Assembly: GCF_013426975.1 (NCBI RefSeq)
Contig: NZ_JACCPY010000014.1
Span: 27,331-91,330 of the forward strand
Reading direction: 5' to 3'
Source: Sphaerotilus sulfidivorans
Lineage (GTDB): Bacteria; Pseudomonadota; Gammaproteobacteria; Burkholderiales; Burkholderiaceae_C
Length of the DNA stretch: 64,000 bases
Under the pieces are notes generated by a model, which was given only the letters and a program-made list of their open reading frames with translations, made no database searches and was not told the origin of the DNA. Positions 1 through 7,771 of this stretch are shown here, piece after piece (the stretch's first letter is position 1; each line of letters starts with the position of its first letter). The position numbers and the translations under genes are program-made.

Positions 1-177
1 ACCGCACGCTTCAGCTCGCCGCTGGGCGTCTACGACTTCCAGAAGCGCTCCAGCCTGATCGAGGTGAGCGAGGCCGGCGCGCAGCAGCTCGGCCCCATCG
101 CCGCCGAGCTGGCCTATGGCGAGGGCCTGCAGGCGCATGCGCAGGCCGCCGAGTTCCGCCTGAAGCGCGCTGAATGA
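1..177 (+). CDS. hisD: Histidinol dehydrogenase, C-terminal fragment (gene cut by window edge)
   Basis: Only the last 58 codons are present, in frame from base 1 to the TGA at 175-177. The tail reads [15 protein letters not shown], the conserved C-terminal segment of HisD, followed by an alanine- and glutamate-rich helix. HisD is a cytoplasmic zinc enzyme that oxidises L-histidinol to L-histidine with NAD, the last two steps of the pathway. It directly precedes hisC, the usual betaproteobacterial his operon order. Identification rests on the short conserved tail plus the six his genes that follow. Confidence 0.9.
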   Translation, partial: TARFSSPLGVYDFQKRSSLIEVSEAGAQQLGPIAAELAYGEGLQAHAQAAEFRLKRAE

Positions 178-191
178 ACCGGAGTTCCGAG

Positions 192-1295
192 ATGACTGCT
201 TCCTCTTCCGCCGCGCTGCTCCCCGAGCGCCTGCAGACCATCCTGCGCAACGATGTGCAGGGCATGCACGCCTACGCGGTGCAGCCCAGCGCCGGCTTCA
301 TCAAGCTCGACGCGATGGAAAATCCCTTCCCGCTGCCGCCCGAGCTGCAGGCCGAGCTGGGCCGGCGCCTGGGTGCAGTGGCGATCAACCGCTATCCCGG
401 CGAGCGCATCGACACGCTGAAGGCCGCGCTGGCCGCGCATGTCGGGCTGCCCGAGGGCTGCGCGCTGATGCTGGGCAACGGCTCGGACGAGCTGATCTCG
501 CTCCTGGCGATGGCCTGCGACCGCCCCGGCGCGACCATCCTGGCGCCGGTGCCCGGCTTCGTGATGTACGCGATGTCGGCGCAGCTGCAGGGGCTGGAGT
601 TCGTCGGCGTGCCGCTGACGCCCGATTTCGAGCTGGACGAGACCGCGATGCTCGAGGCCATCGAGCTGCACCGCCCGGCCATCACCTACATCGCCTACCC
701 GAACAACCCGACCGCCAACCTGTTCGACGACGCGGTGATCGAGCGCATCGTCGCCGCGGTCGGCCGCCAGAACGGCCTGGTCGTGTTCGACGAGGCCTAC
801 CAGCCCTTCGCGTCGCGCTCGTGGATGGCACGCGCCGGCGAGTTCGACCATGTGCTGGTGATGCGCACGCTGAGCAAGTTCGGCCTGGCCGGCGTGCGCC
901 TGGGCTACATGGTGGGACCTGCCGCGCTGATCGGCGAGATCGACAAGGTGCGCCCGCCCTACAACGTCAGCGTGCTCAACGCCGAGGCGGCGCTGTTTGC
1001 GCTCGAGCATGCCGACGAGTACGCCGCCCAGGCCGCCCTGCTGCGCCAGGAGCGCGAGCGGCTGCAGGCGGCGCTGCGCGAGATGCCGGGCGTGAAGGCC
1101 TGGCCGAGCGAGGCCAACATGATCCTGGTGCGGGTCGCCGATTCGAAGGCCGCCTTCGAGGGCATGAAGCGCCAGGGCGTGCTGATCAAGCATGTCGCCG
1201 CGCTGCATCCGCTCCTGGCCAACTGCCTGCGCCTGACCGTCGGCACGCCCGACGAGAACGACCGCATGATCGCCGCGCTGCGCGCGTCGCTCTGA
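192..1295 (+). CDS. hisC: Histidinol-phosphate aminotransferase
   Basis: PLP-dependent fold-type I aminotransferase of 367 residues that converts imidazole-acetol phosphate and glutamate to histidinol phosphate. Visible are the substrate-side motif YPNNPTAN, the DEAY motif and the PLP lysine in RTLSKFGLAGVRLGY. An in-frame ATG at 174 overlaps the hisD stop, but the ATG at 192 is preferred because GGAG at 181-184 lies 7 nt before it. It sits between hisD and hisB, so co-transcription is expected. HisC paralogues exist, but the position makes the histidine role very likely. Confidence 0.95.
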   Translation: MTASSSAALLPERLQTILRNDVQGMHAYAVQPSAGFIKLDAMENPFPLPPELQAELGRRLGAVAINRYPGERIDTLKAALAAHVGLPEGCALMLGNGSDELISLLAMACDRPGATILAPVPGFVMYAMSAQLQGLEFVGVPLTPDFELDETAMLEAIELHRPAITYIAYPNNPTANLFDDAVIERIVAAVGRQNGLVVFDEAYQPFASRSWMARAGEFDHVLVMRTLSKFGLAGVRLGYMVGPAALIGEIDKVRPPYNVSVLNAEAALFALEHADEYAAQAALLRQERERLQAALREMPGVKAWPSEANMILVRVADSKAAFEGMKRQGVLIKHVAALHPLLANCLRLTVGTPDENDRMIAALRASL

Positions 1296-1310
1296 GACCC
1301 GAGCCCCTCC

Positions 1311-1934
1311 ATGAGCACTGACACCCTGACCCCGGCCGCCGGCGCGGACCGCATCGCCGAGATCCGCCGCGACACCAACGAGACCAAGATCCGCGTGCGC
1401 GTCAACCTCGACGGCAGCGGCAAGTCGGTCCTGAAGACCGGCATCGGCTTCTTCGACCACATGCTCGACCAGATCGCCCGTCACGGCATGATCGACCTGG
1501 AGATCGAGGCCGACGGCGACCTGCACATCGACGGCCACCACACGGTGGAAGACGTCGGCATCACGCTGGGCATGGCGGTGGCCCGCGCGGTCGGCGACAA
1601 GAAGGGCCTGACCCGCTACGGCCACGCCTACGTGCCGCTGGACGAGGCGCTCTCGCGGGTGGTGGTCGACTTCTCGGGCCGTCCGGGCCTGGCGATGGAC
1701 GTGAAGTTCACCGCCGGCATGATCGGCGCGCTCGACACGCAGCTGGTGTTCGAGTTCTTCCAGGGCTTCGTCAACCATGCGCTGGTCAGCCTGCATGTCG
1801 ACAACCTGAAGGGCCACAACGCGCACCACCAGTGCGAGACGATCTTCAAGGCCTTCGGCCGCGCGATCCGCATGGCGATCACGCCCGATCCGCGCTCGGC
1901 CGGCGTGATTCCGTCGACCAAGGGATGCCTCTGA
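1311..1934 (+). CDS. hisB: Imidazoleglycerol-phosphate dehydratase
   Basis: Monofunctional dehydratase of 207 residues; the N-terminal phosphatase domain found in the enterobacterial bifunctional HisB is absent. It dehydrates imidazole glycerol phosphate to imidazole-acetol phosphate using manganese. The metal-binding histidine motifs are visible as [16 protein letters not shown] near the middle and GHNAHHQCE near the C-terminus. It lies 15 nt after hisC and its TGA is one base from the hisH ATG, so coupling is likely. Confidence 0.97.
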   Translation: MSTDTLTPAAGADRIAEIRRDTNETKIRVRVNLDGSGKSVLKTGIGFFDHMLDQIARHGMIDLEIEADGDLHIDGHHTVEDVGITLGMAVARAVGDKKGLTRYGHAYVPLDEALSRVVVDFSGRPGLAMDVKFTAGMIGALDTQLVFEFFQGFVNHALVSLHVDNLKGHNAHHQCETIFKAFGRAIRMAITPDPRSAGVIPSTKGCL

Positions 1935-1935
1935 C

Positions 1936-2598
1936 ATGAGCCAACGAACTGTCGCCGTCGTCGATTACGGCATGGGCAACCTGCGCTCGGTGTCGCAGGC
2001 GGTGATGCACGTCGCGCAGGGCTCCGGGCTGGAGGTGGTCGTCACCTCGCGCCCCGAGGAGGTGCGGGCCGCCGAGCGGGTGGTGCTGCCCGGCCAGGGC
2101 GCGATGCGCGACTGCATGCGCGAGCTGCACGACTCGGGCCTGAAGGACGCCGTGCTCGAAGCCGCCGCGACCAAGCCGCTGATGGGCGTGTGCGTCGGGA
2201 TGCAGATGCTGCTCGACCACTCGGAGGAGCAGGACACGCCGGGCCTGGGGCTGATTCCCGGACGCGTCATCCGCTTCCGCCTGGACGGCCGCCTGCAGCC
2301 CGACGGCAGCCGCTTCAAGGTGCCGCAGATGGGCTGGAACCGGGTGCGCCAGCTGGCGCATGACGGCGCGGTCCATCCGGTCTGGGCCGGCGTGCCCGAC
2401 GGTGCCTGGTTCTACTTCGTGCACAGCTACCATGCCTGCCCGGCCGACGCGCGCCACGCCGCCGGCGAGACCGACTACGGCGACGCCTTTACCTGCGCGG
2501 TGGCCCGGGATAACATTTTCGCGACCCAGTTCCACCCGGAGAAGAGCGCCGACCACGGCCTGGCGCTCTACCGCAACTTCCTGTCCTGGAAGCCCTGA
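1936..2598 (+). CDS. hisH: Imidazole glycerol phosphate synthase, glutaminase subunit
   Basis: Class I glutamine amidotransferase of 220 residues that supplies ammonia to HisF. The start shows [10 protein letters not shown], typical of HisH. The nucleophile elbow is [10 protein letters not shown] (catalytic Cys) and the His/Glu pair of the triad is in QFHPEKS. The partner hisF lies further down the same operon, separated by hisA and one unrelated small gene. Confidence 0.97.
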   Translation: MSQRTVAVVDYGMGNLRSVSQAVMHVAQGSGLEVVVTSRPEEVRAAERVVLPGQGAMRDCMRELHDSGLKDAVLEAAATKPLMGVCVGMQMLLDHSEEQDTPGLGLIPGRVIRFRLDGRLQPDGSRFKVPQMGWNRVRQLAHDGAVHPVWAGVPDGAWFYFVHSYHACPADARHAAGETDYGDAFTCAVARDNIFATQFHPEKSADHGLALYRNFLSWKP

Positions 2599-2664
2599 GC
2601 GGCGCCGACCGGCAACTCCCGCGCCTCCCTTCCTCATTCAACCGCAACCTCTGCGTTTCCAGCC

Positions 2665-3414
2665 ATGCTGCTGATTCCGGCGATCGATCTCAAAGACGGC
2701 AAGTGTGTCCGCCTCAAACAGGGCGACATGAACGACTCCACCACCTTCGGGGACGATCCGTCCGTCATCGCGCGGCGCTGGCTCGACGCCGGCGGCCGCC
2801 GCCTGCACCTGGTCGACCTGAACGGCGCCTTCGCCGGCAAGCCGGTCAACGCCGGCGCGATCAAGTCCATCCTGGCCGAGGTGGGCGGCCGCATCCCGGT
2901 GCAGCTCGGCGGCGGCATCCGCGACCTCGACACCATCGAGCGCTACCTGGACGCCGGCATCAGCTACGTCATCATCGGCACCGCCGCGGTCAAGAACCCC
3001 GGCCTGCTGCGCGACGCCTGCGCCGCCTTCCCCGGCCACATCATCGTCGGCCTGGATGCCAAGGACGGCAAGGTCGCCACCGACGGCTGGAGCAAGCTGA
3101 CCGGCCACGAGGTGGTCGATCTGGCGAAGAAGTTCGAGGACTACGGCGTCGAGAGCATCATCTACACCGACATCGGTCGCGACGGCATGCTCTCGGGCAT
3201 CAACATCGAGGCGACCGTGCGCCTGGCGCAGGCGCTGAAGATCCCGGTGATCGCCTCCGGCGGCCTGTCCAACATCCAGGACATCGAGGCGCTGTGCGCG
3301 GTCGAGAAGGAAGGCGTCGAGGGCGTCATCTGCGGCCGCTCGATCTACACCGGCGACCTCGACTTCGCCGCCGGCCAGGCCCGCGCCGACGCGCTGGGCG
3401 GCGTGGCGGGCTGA
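2665..3414 (+). CDS. hisA: ProFAR isomerase (phosphoribosylformimino-AICAR-phosphate isomerase)
   Basis: TIM-barrel isomerase of 249 residues catalysing the Amadori rearrangement of ProFAR to PRFAR. The catalytic aspartates are in [14 protein letters not shown] at the N-terminus and [12 protein letters not shown] in the second half, and phosphate-binding loops QLGGGIR and IASGGLS are visible. It follows hisH after 66 nt, all on the same strand. The length is normal for HisA. Confidence 0.97.
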   Translation: MLLIPAIDLKDGKCVRLKQGDMNDSTTFGDDPSVIARRWLDAGGRRLHLVDLNGAFAGKPVNAGAIKSILAEVGGRIPVQLGGGIRDLDTIERYLDAGISYVIIGTAAVKNPGLLRDACAAFPGHIIVGLDAKDGKVATDGWSKLTGHEVVDLAKKFEDYGVESIIYTDIGRDGMLSGINIEATVRLAQALKIPVIASGGLSNIQDIEALCAVEKEGVEGVICGRSIYTGDLDFAAGQARADALGGVAG

Positions 3415-3425
3415 TTCCGGGCGCC

Positions 3426-3875
3426 ATGAGCACCGAGGCGACGCCGCCGCGCTGGCAGCTGCGACTGGACAACTATGTCCGGGCGCTGCGGCAGCTGCAG
3501 TCGGCGGTGGCGCTGAGCCGGGAGCGTGCGCTCAGCGAGCTGGAGCAGCAGGGGCTGATCCAGGCCTTCGAGTTCACGCACGAGCTGTCCTGGAATGTCA
3601 TGAAGGACTACGTCGCCTACCAGGGGCAGACCGAGATCATGGGCTCGCGCGACGCCACCCGGGCCGCCTTCGCGATGCAGCTGATCGAGGACCTCGAAGG
3701 CTGGATGGAGATGATCGTCAGCCGCAACCAGTCCTCGCACACATTCGACTGTGAGATTGCCGAGCAGATCGCCATGGCTGTCTGTATGCGCTACGCCAGT
3801 CTTTTGGGCCGGTTCGCCGACCGGATGCAGCAACTGGTTCAGGTCGAAGCGCGTCTCGATTCTTCCGGCATCTAA
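3426..3875 (+). CDS. Orphan HI0074-type (HEPN-like) nucleotidyltransferase substrate-binding protein
   Basis: All-helical protein of 149 residues resembling the HI0074 family (nucleotidyltransferase substrate-binding / HEPN superfamily). Recognisable are [15 protein letters not shown] (about residues 48-62), [10 protein letters not shown] and [21 protein letters not shown]100, N101 and H105 form an RX4H arrangement like the catalytic motif of HEPN RNases. Members usually stand next to a small MNT nucleotidyltransferase gene (HI0073/MntA type), but none is visible here: it starts 11 nt after hisA and ends 25 nt before hisF. Its function in this setting is unknown. It may be a residual toxin-antitoxin half or a co-opted operon member. 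Confidence 0.8.
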   Translation: MSTEATPPRWQLRLDNYVRALRQLQSAVALSRERALSELEQQGLIQAFEFTHELSWNVMKDYVAYQGQTEIMGSRDATRAAFAMQLIEDLEGWMEMIVSRNQSSHTFDCEIAEQIAMAVCMRYASLLGRFADRMQQLVQVEARLDSSGI

Positions 3876-3900
3876 TCGTTTTTCAAATCAAGCCCCCTCC

Positions 3901-4680
3901 ATGCTCGCCAAACGCATCATTCCCTGCCTGGACGTGACCGGCGGTCGTGTCGTCAAGGGCGTCAACTTCGTCGGCCTACGCGATGCGGGCGACCCGGTCG
4001 ACATCGCCGCGCGCTACAACGACCAGGGCGCCGACGAGCTGACCTTCCTCGACATCACCGCCACCAGCGACGGCCGTGACCTGATCCTGCACATCATCGA
4101 GGCGGTGGCCTCGCAGGTCTTCATCCCGCTGACGGTGGGCGGGGGCGTGCGCACGGTGGCCGATGTGCGCCGGCTGCTCAACGCCGGCGCCGACAAGGTC
4201 AGCTTCAACTCGGCGGCGGTGGCCAATCCGCAGGTGATCCGCGAGGCCAGCGACAAGTACGGCTCGCAGTGCATCGTCGTGGCGATCGACGCCAAGCGCC
4301 GGGTGGGCGAGGACCTCGCCGCCAAGGGCCCGGGCTGGGACGTCTACACCCACGGCGGGCGCAAGAACATGCACATCGACGCGGTGGCGTGGGCGGCGCA
4401 GATGGCGCAGATGGGCGCCGGCGAGATCCTGCTGACCAGCATGGACCGCGACGGCACCAAGATCGGCTTCGACCTCGACCTGACCCGTGCGGTGAGCGAT
4501 GCGGTGTCGGTGCCGGTGATCGCCTCGGGCGGCGTGGGCAACCTCGACCACCTGGCCGATGGCGTGCAGCAGGGTGGGGCGGATGCGGTGCTGGCAGCCA
4601 GCATCTTCCACTACGGCGAGCACACCGTGGGCGAGGCCAAGGCGCTGATGGCGGCGCGCGGGATTCCGGTGCGGCTCTGA
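3901..4680 (+). CDS. hisF: Imidazole glycerol phosphate synthase, cyclase subunit
   Basis: TIM-barrel cyclase of 259 residues that, with HisH ammonia, converts PRFAR to imidazole glycerol phosphate and AICAR. The start [20 protein letters not shown] carries the first catalytic aspartate; TVGGGVR and the late motifs [12 protein letters not shown] (second aspartate) and IASGGVGN are present. The reading frame is open upstream, but the conserved N-terminus fixes the ATG at 3901. It is the last his gene visible; the next genes run on the opposite strand. Confidence 0.97.
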   Translation: MLAKRIIPCLDVTGGRVVKGVNFVGLRDAGDPVDIAARYNDQGADELTFLDITATSDGRDLILHIIEAVASQVFIPLTVGGGVRTVADVRRLLNAGADKVSFNSAAVANPQVIREASDKYGSQCIVVAIDAKRRVGEDLAAKGPGWDVYTHGGRKNMHIDAVAWAAQMAQMGAGEILLTSMDRDGTKIGFDLDLTRAVSDAVSVPVIASGGVGNLDHLADGVQQGGADAVLAASIFHYGEHTVGEAKALMAARGIPVRL

Positions 4681-4693
4681 CGCTGTTTGGGGG

Positions 4694-5044
4694 TCAGGTG
4701 TCGGTCGTGCCGGCGAACGGATCCCAGAGTGCAGTCCTGAACCAGTGCGGCATCTGGTCGGTCTGCAGCTCCATGTCGTCGCCGTCCGTGATTTCCGCGA
4801 TCCAGGTTCGTGCATGGTTCGAGTTGTCGAACACGTACGCACGGCTGGACTGCTCTACAGCCGCCGGCAGCAATTCCAGCGAGCGGTGGTAGCGGCTGAT
4901 GACCTGGGTGCGGATGGCCTTCTCGATGTCATCGGCGTTGACGTAGACACCGAGCCACTGAGGCAGCAACGAATCCTTGATGGTGCTTTTGCCCGAGCCG
5001 TTCGGGCCAGCGAACACCCGCAGGCGCGGGATGGGTTGACTCAT
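4694..5044 (-). CDS. Zeta-toxin-like P-loop kinase, internally shortened
   Basis: A 116-residue protein that begins like a zeta/PezT-type kinase: Walker A GPNGSGKST at residues 13-21, then VYVNADDIEKAIRTQ. After about residue 47 it jumps directly to the family's C-terminal part, SRYHRSLELLPAA, then AYVFDNS and TDQMPHWF. From memory of the family (roughly 190-210 residues), about 80-100 central residues are missing while the frame stays open. The lost part would contain much of the substrate-binding and lid region, so kinase activity is doubtful. Its ATG overlaps the stop of the upstream partner by 4 nt. Confidence 0.75.
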   Translation of the reverse strand: MSQPIPRLRVFAGPNGSGKSTIKDSLLPQWLGVYVNADDIEKAIRTQVISRYHRSLELLPAAVEQSSRAYVFDNSNHARTWIAEITDGDDMELQTDQMPHWFRTALWDPFAGTTDT

Positions 5045-5289
5045 CGTGCTGTTCGGCGGGTCAGGCGCATGCCGCGCTGGACCGGGATCGGGGGCGCCAG
5101 CTGCCGCAGCACGCGGTGCTGGCCCGTGACCAGCGTTTCGACCAGCTGTCCGTCGATGGCTTCAACGACCCGGCCTGATGTGGTCAGGGCTTGAAGGTAG
5201 GCGCGGTGCACCGCCATCTCGGCCAGTTCGGGGATGCGGGCTTCCATCGACTGCATTCCGGCTTCATCAAGAACATGCGGTGTGGTCAT
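5041..5289 (-). CDS. Small partner of the zeta-like gene, putative antitoxin
   Basis: An 82-residue soluble protein with no domain I can name with certainty. It has a helical N-terminal half (ARIPELAEMAVHRAYLQAL), then a G/V-rich segment (GQLVETLVTGQHRVLRQL) and a basic tail (PIPVQRGMRLTRRTAR). It precedes the zeta-like gene and overlaps it by 4 nt (ATGA), the arrangement expected for translational coupling of an antitoxin and toxin. The role is inferred from position only. Confidence 0.6.
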   Translation of the reverse strand: MTTPHVLDEAGMQSMEARIPELAEMAVHRAYLQALTTSGRVVEAIDGQLVETLVTGQHRVLRQLAPPIPVQRGMRLTRRTAR

Positions 5290-5325
5290 GGCAGTTTCCT
5301 CTTGGCGTCGGCGGATTGTCCCATG

Positions 5326-5955
5326 TCATACCAACCCGTTGCGGATCGCGTAGACCGTCAGCTCGGAGTTGTTGGCCATGCCCAGCTTCTCCAGCACCCG
5401 GGCGCGGTAGACGCTGACGGTCTTGGGGCTCAGTGACAGCTCGTCGGCGATGTCCGAGAGGCGCTTGCCCGAGGCGATCATCGTCAGCGTCTGCAGCTCG
5501 CGGTCGGAGAGCTTCTCGTGCGGCGCCTCGGGCGCGGGCGTGGTCAGGCTCTCGACCAGCATCTGCGCCATCTCGGCGGTGATGTACTTGCGTCCCTGCG
5601 CGACCATGCGCACGGCGGCGACGATCTGCGCCGGGTCGGCGCCCTTGTTGACATAGCCGTAGGCGCCGGCGCGCAGCGCGCGCAGCGCGTACTGGTCCTC
5701 CGGGTACATCGAGACGATCAGCACCCGGATCGGCGAGCCCTCGTCCTTGAGCACATGCAGCACGTCCAGGCCGCTGCGCCCGGGCATGCTGATGTCGAGC
5801 ACCAGCACGTCGCAGGAGGTGCTGCGCAGCAGCGTGCGCAGCTCGCCGTATTCGCCGGCCTCGCCGACGATCTGCATGTCGGGCTGCTCGGCCAGCGTGT
5901 CGCGGATGCCACGGCGGATCAGCGCGTGGTCGTCGCACAGGATGACGCGGGTCAT
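5326..5955 (-). CDS. NarL/FixJ-family response regulator
   Basis: A 209-residue two-component regulator. The receiver domain (1-120) has the acidic pair D8-D9 in LCDDHA, the phospho-acceptor D54 in LVLDISMPG and the conserved K104 in VNKGA. A linker leads to a LuxR-type helix-turn-helix (about 147-209) with LSDRELQ and KTVSVYRARVLEKLGM. It overlaps the upstream kinase gene by 4 nt, so the kinase is its likely partner. The family usually activates or represses transcription as a phosphorylated dimer; target genes are not evident. Confidence 0.92.
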   Translation of the reverse strand: MTRVILCDDHALIRRGIRDTLAEQPDMQIVGEAGEYGELRTLLRSTSCDVLVLDISMPGRSGLDVLHVLKDEGSPIRVLIVSMYPEDQYALRALRAGAYGYVNKGADPAQIVAAVRMVAQGRKYITAEMAQMLVESLTTPAPEAPHEKLSDRELQTLTMIASGKRLSDIADELSLSPKTVSVYRARVLEKLGMANNSELTVYAIRNGLV

Positions 5956-7130
5956 AGCGCTCCCCAGGTGGATGGATCGTGAGGGCTGCCCAGGGGCAGA
6001 TCGATGTCGGTGTCGCCGGGCCGCGAGCTGGTGCCGACCACGTCGAGCGGCACCGACAGGATCAGCGTCGTGCCGGTGGGCGAGCTGCTCAGGTCGATCC
6101 AGCCGCCGACGGTGTCGGCGCGCTCGTGCAGGCCGCGGATGCCGAAGGAGCGCTCCTTGCCGAGGTCCTGGTTCGACAGGCCGCGGCCGTTGTCGCTGAT
6201 CTCCAGCGACAGCACGCCGGCGGCCACCGTCAGGTCGACCTGCACCCGGGTGGCGCGGGCGTGCTTGGAGATGTTGGTCAGCGCCTCCTGCGCGGTGCGA
6301 TAGGCCACCAGCGGCACGCCCGGGGGCAGGCGCAGATGGTCATGGCTGGTGCGGAAGGCGGTCATGATGCCGTTGCGGCGCTCGAAGCGCTGCGTCATCC
6401 ACTGCAGCGCCGCCACCAGGCCCTGCTCGAGAATGGCCGGGCGCAGGTTGTGCATGATGCGCTGGCTGGCCTCGATCGCGTGGTTGACCGTCTCCAGCGC
6501 CTGCTGCGCGCGCTCGGCCATCGGGCCGTTGGGCGCGTGACGCGTCAGCCAGGCCAGATCGAACTTGACTGCGGTCAGCGAGCCGCCGACGTCGTCGTGG
6601 ATCTCGCGCGCGATGGCGGCGCGCTCCATCTCGATCGAGGTCTGCAGATGCTGCGCCAGCTCCGACAGGCGCTTGCGCGAGCGGGCCAGCTCCTCGTCGC
6701 TGCGCTTGCGCGCGCGCAGGCCCTCGCAGACCTCGACCGCATGCAGCAGCGCTGGCACCAGCCGGATCAGGTTGCTCTTGAGCAGGTAGTCGGAGGCGCC
6801 GTTGCGCATCGCCTCGACCGCGGTGTCCTCGCCGATCTCCCCGGAGACCAGGATGAAGGGCAGCAGCGCATCACGCTCGCGCAGCAGCTCCAGCGCCACC
6901 AGGCCGGAAAAGCCCGGCAGGTTGTAGTCGGAGATCACCGCGTCCCAGCGCTGATCCAGCGCGGCCAGGAAGGCGCCCTCGGTGTCGATGCGCTGCATCG
7001 ACGGCTCGATGCCGCCGCGGCGCAGGTGTGCCAGCACCAGCTGGTGATCCAGCTCCGAATCTTCCAGATGGAGCAGGCGCAGGCGGCGCAGCTGGGGGGT
7101 ACGGGGCATGGGCGGGCAACGCTTTTTCAC
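5952..7130 (-). CDS. Hybrid REC-histidine kinase without membrane sensor
   Basis: A 392-residue soluble protein. The N-terminal receiver domain has D68 in VISDYNLPGF and K118 in YLLKSN. Next comes a coiled linker, a HisKA_3 dimerisation domain with the phospho-accepting H178 in AIAREIHDDVGGSL, and an NarX-type ATPase domain with SDNGRGL and SFGIRGLHERA. There is no transmembrane or PAS domain, so input probably comes by phosphotransfer to the receiver from another kinase. The start is GTG at 7130; ATG at 7109 is an alternative and neither has a strong Shine-Dalgarno sequence. It is translationally coupled to the downstream regulator. Confidence 0.9.
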   Translation of the reverse strand: MKKRCPPMPRTPQLRRLRLLHLEDSELDHQLVLAHLRRGGIEPSMQRIDTEGAFLAALDQRWDAVISDYNLPGFSGLVALELLRERDALLPFILVSGEIGEDTAVEAMRNGASDYLLKSNLIRLVPALLHAVEVCEGLRARKRSDEELARSRKRLSELAQHLQTSIEMERAAIAREIHDDVGGSLTAVKFDLAWLTRHAPNGPMAERAQQALETVNHAIEASQRIMHNLRPAILEQGLVAALQWMTQRFERRNGIMTAFRTSHDHLRLPPGVPLVAYRTAQEALTNISKHARATRVQVDLTVAAGVLSLEISDNGRGLSNQDLGKERSFGIRGLHERADTVGGWIDLSSSPTGTTLILSVPLDVVGTSSRPGDTDIDLPLGSPHDPSTWGAL

Positions 7131-7259
7131 ATGTCAGGAACTGAGCCGGATTTTGAGGCGTGATCCCGGCACCGGTGACAGGCGCGATTGAGAAAAATTG
7201 ATGCAATCGACACCCGTTCAGTGTCCATCAACAGCGCCCAGCCGCTGCCGGAGAGATTC

Positions 7260-7622
7260 ATGCCATCCATTCTCGCTGTCGACGATTCCCCCTCCATGCG
7301 CCAGATGGTCCAGTTCACGCTCAAGAGCGCTGGCTATCAGGTCGTGGAGGCGGTCGACGGAGCCGACGCCTGGGAAAAGGCCGGCCGCCAGCAGTTCGAT
7401 CTGGTGCTGACCGACCAGAACATGCCGCGCATGGACGGAACCTCGCTGACGCGCAAGCTGCGCGAGACGTCCCAGTACCGGAGCACGCCGATCCTGATCC
7501 TGACCACCGAGTCGGGCGACGACATGAAGAAGGCCGGCAAGGAGGCCGGCGCCACCGGCTGGCTGGTCAAGCCCTTCGACTCGATGAAGCTGCTTGAGGT
7601 CATCCGCATGGTCATCCGCTGA
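7260..7622 (+). CDS. CheY-like single-domain response regulator
   Basis: A 120-residue stand-alone receiver. The frame is open upstream, but the ATG at 7260 follows a GGAGAGA stretch (7250-7256) and gives the exact N-terminus of the family (MPSILAVDDS). D8-D9, the phospho-acceptor D52 in LTDQNMPRMDG, the TTES switch region and K104 in LVKPFD are all present. There is no output domain, so it probably acts by protein contact, as CheY does on the flagellar switch. It sits 149 nt upstream of cheA and diverges from the REC-kinase gene. Confidence 0.9.
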   Translation: MPSILAVDDSPSMRQMVQFTLKSAGYQVVEAVDGADAWEKAGRQQFDLVLTDQNMPRMDGTSLTRKLRETSQYRSTPILILTTESGDDMKKAGKEAGATGWLVKPFDSMKLLEVIRMVIR

Positions 7623-7771
7623 CCTGCCTCCCGATCCTGCACCGTTCGTGGCGCCTGGTGCCGCAGCTTGTCTGCTGCGCTCCACGTCACGCGGCTGCGG
7701 ACCTGTTCGACGATTTCCGCCGCCCGCACCGAGTCCGCACCGAGCGCACTCACTGAGGAAGCCCCGACACC

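Noticed and set aside
114..1937. Very long open frame on the minus strand across hisC and hisB
   Set aside because: It is antisense to two clear his genes, is rich in His/Arg/Gln from GC-rich codon shadowing and has no domain features.
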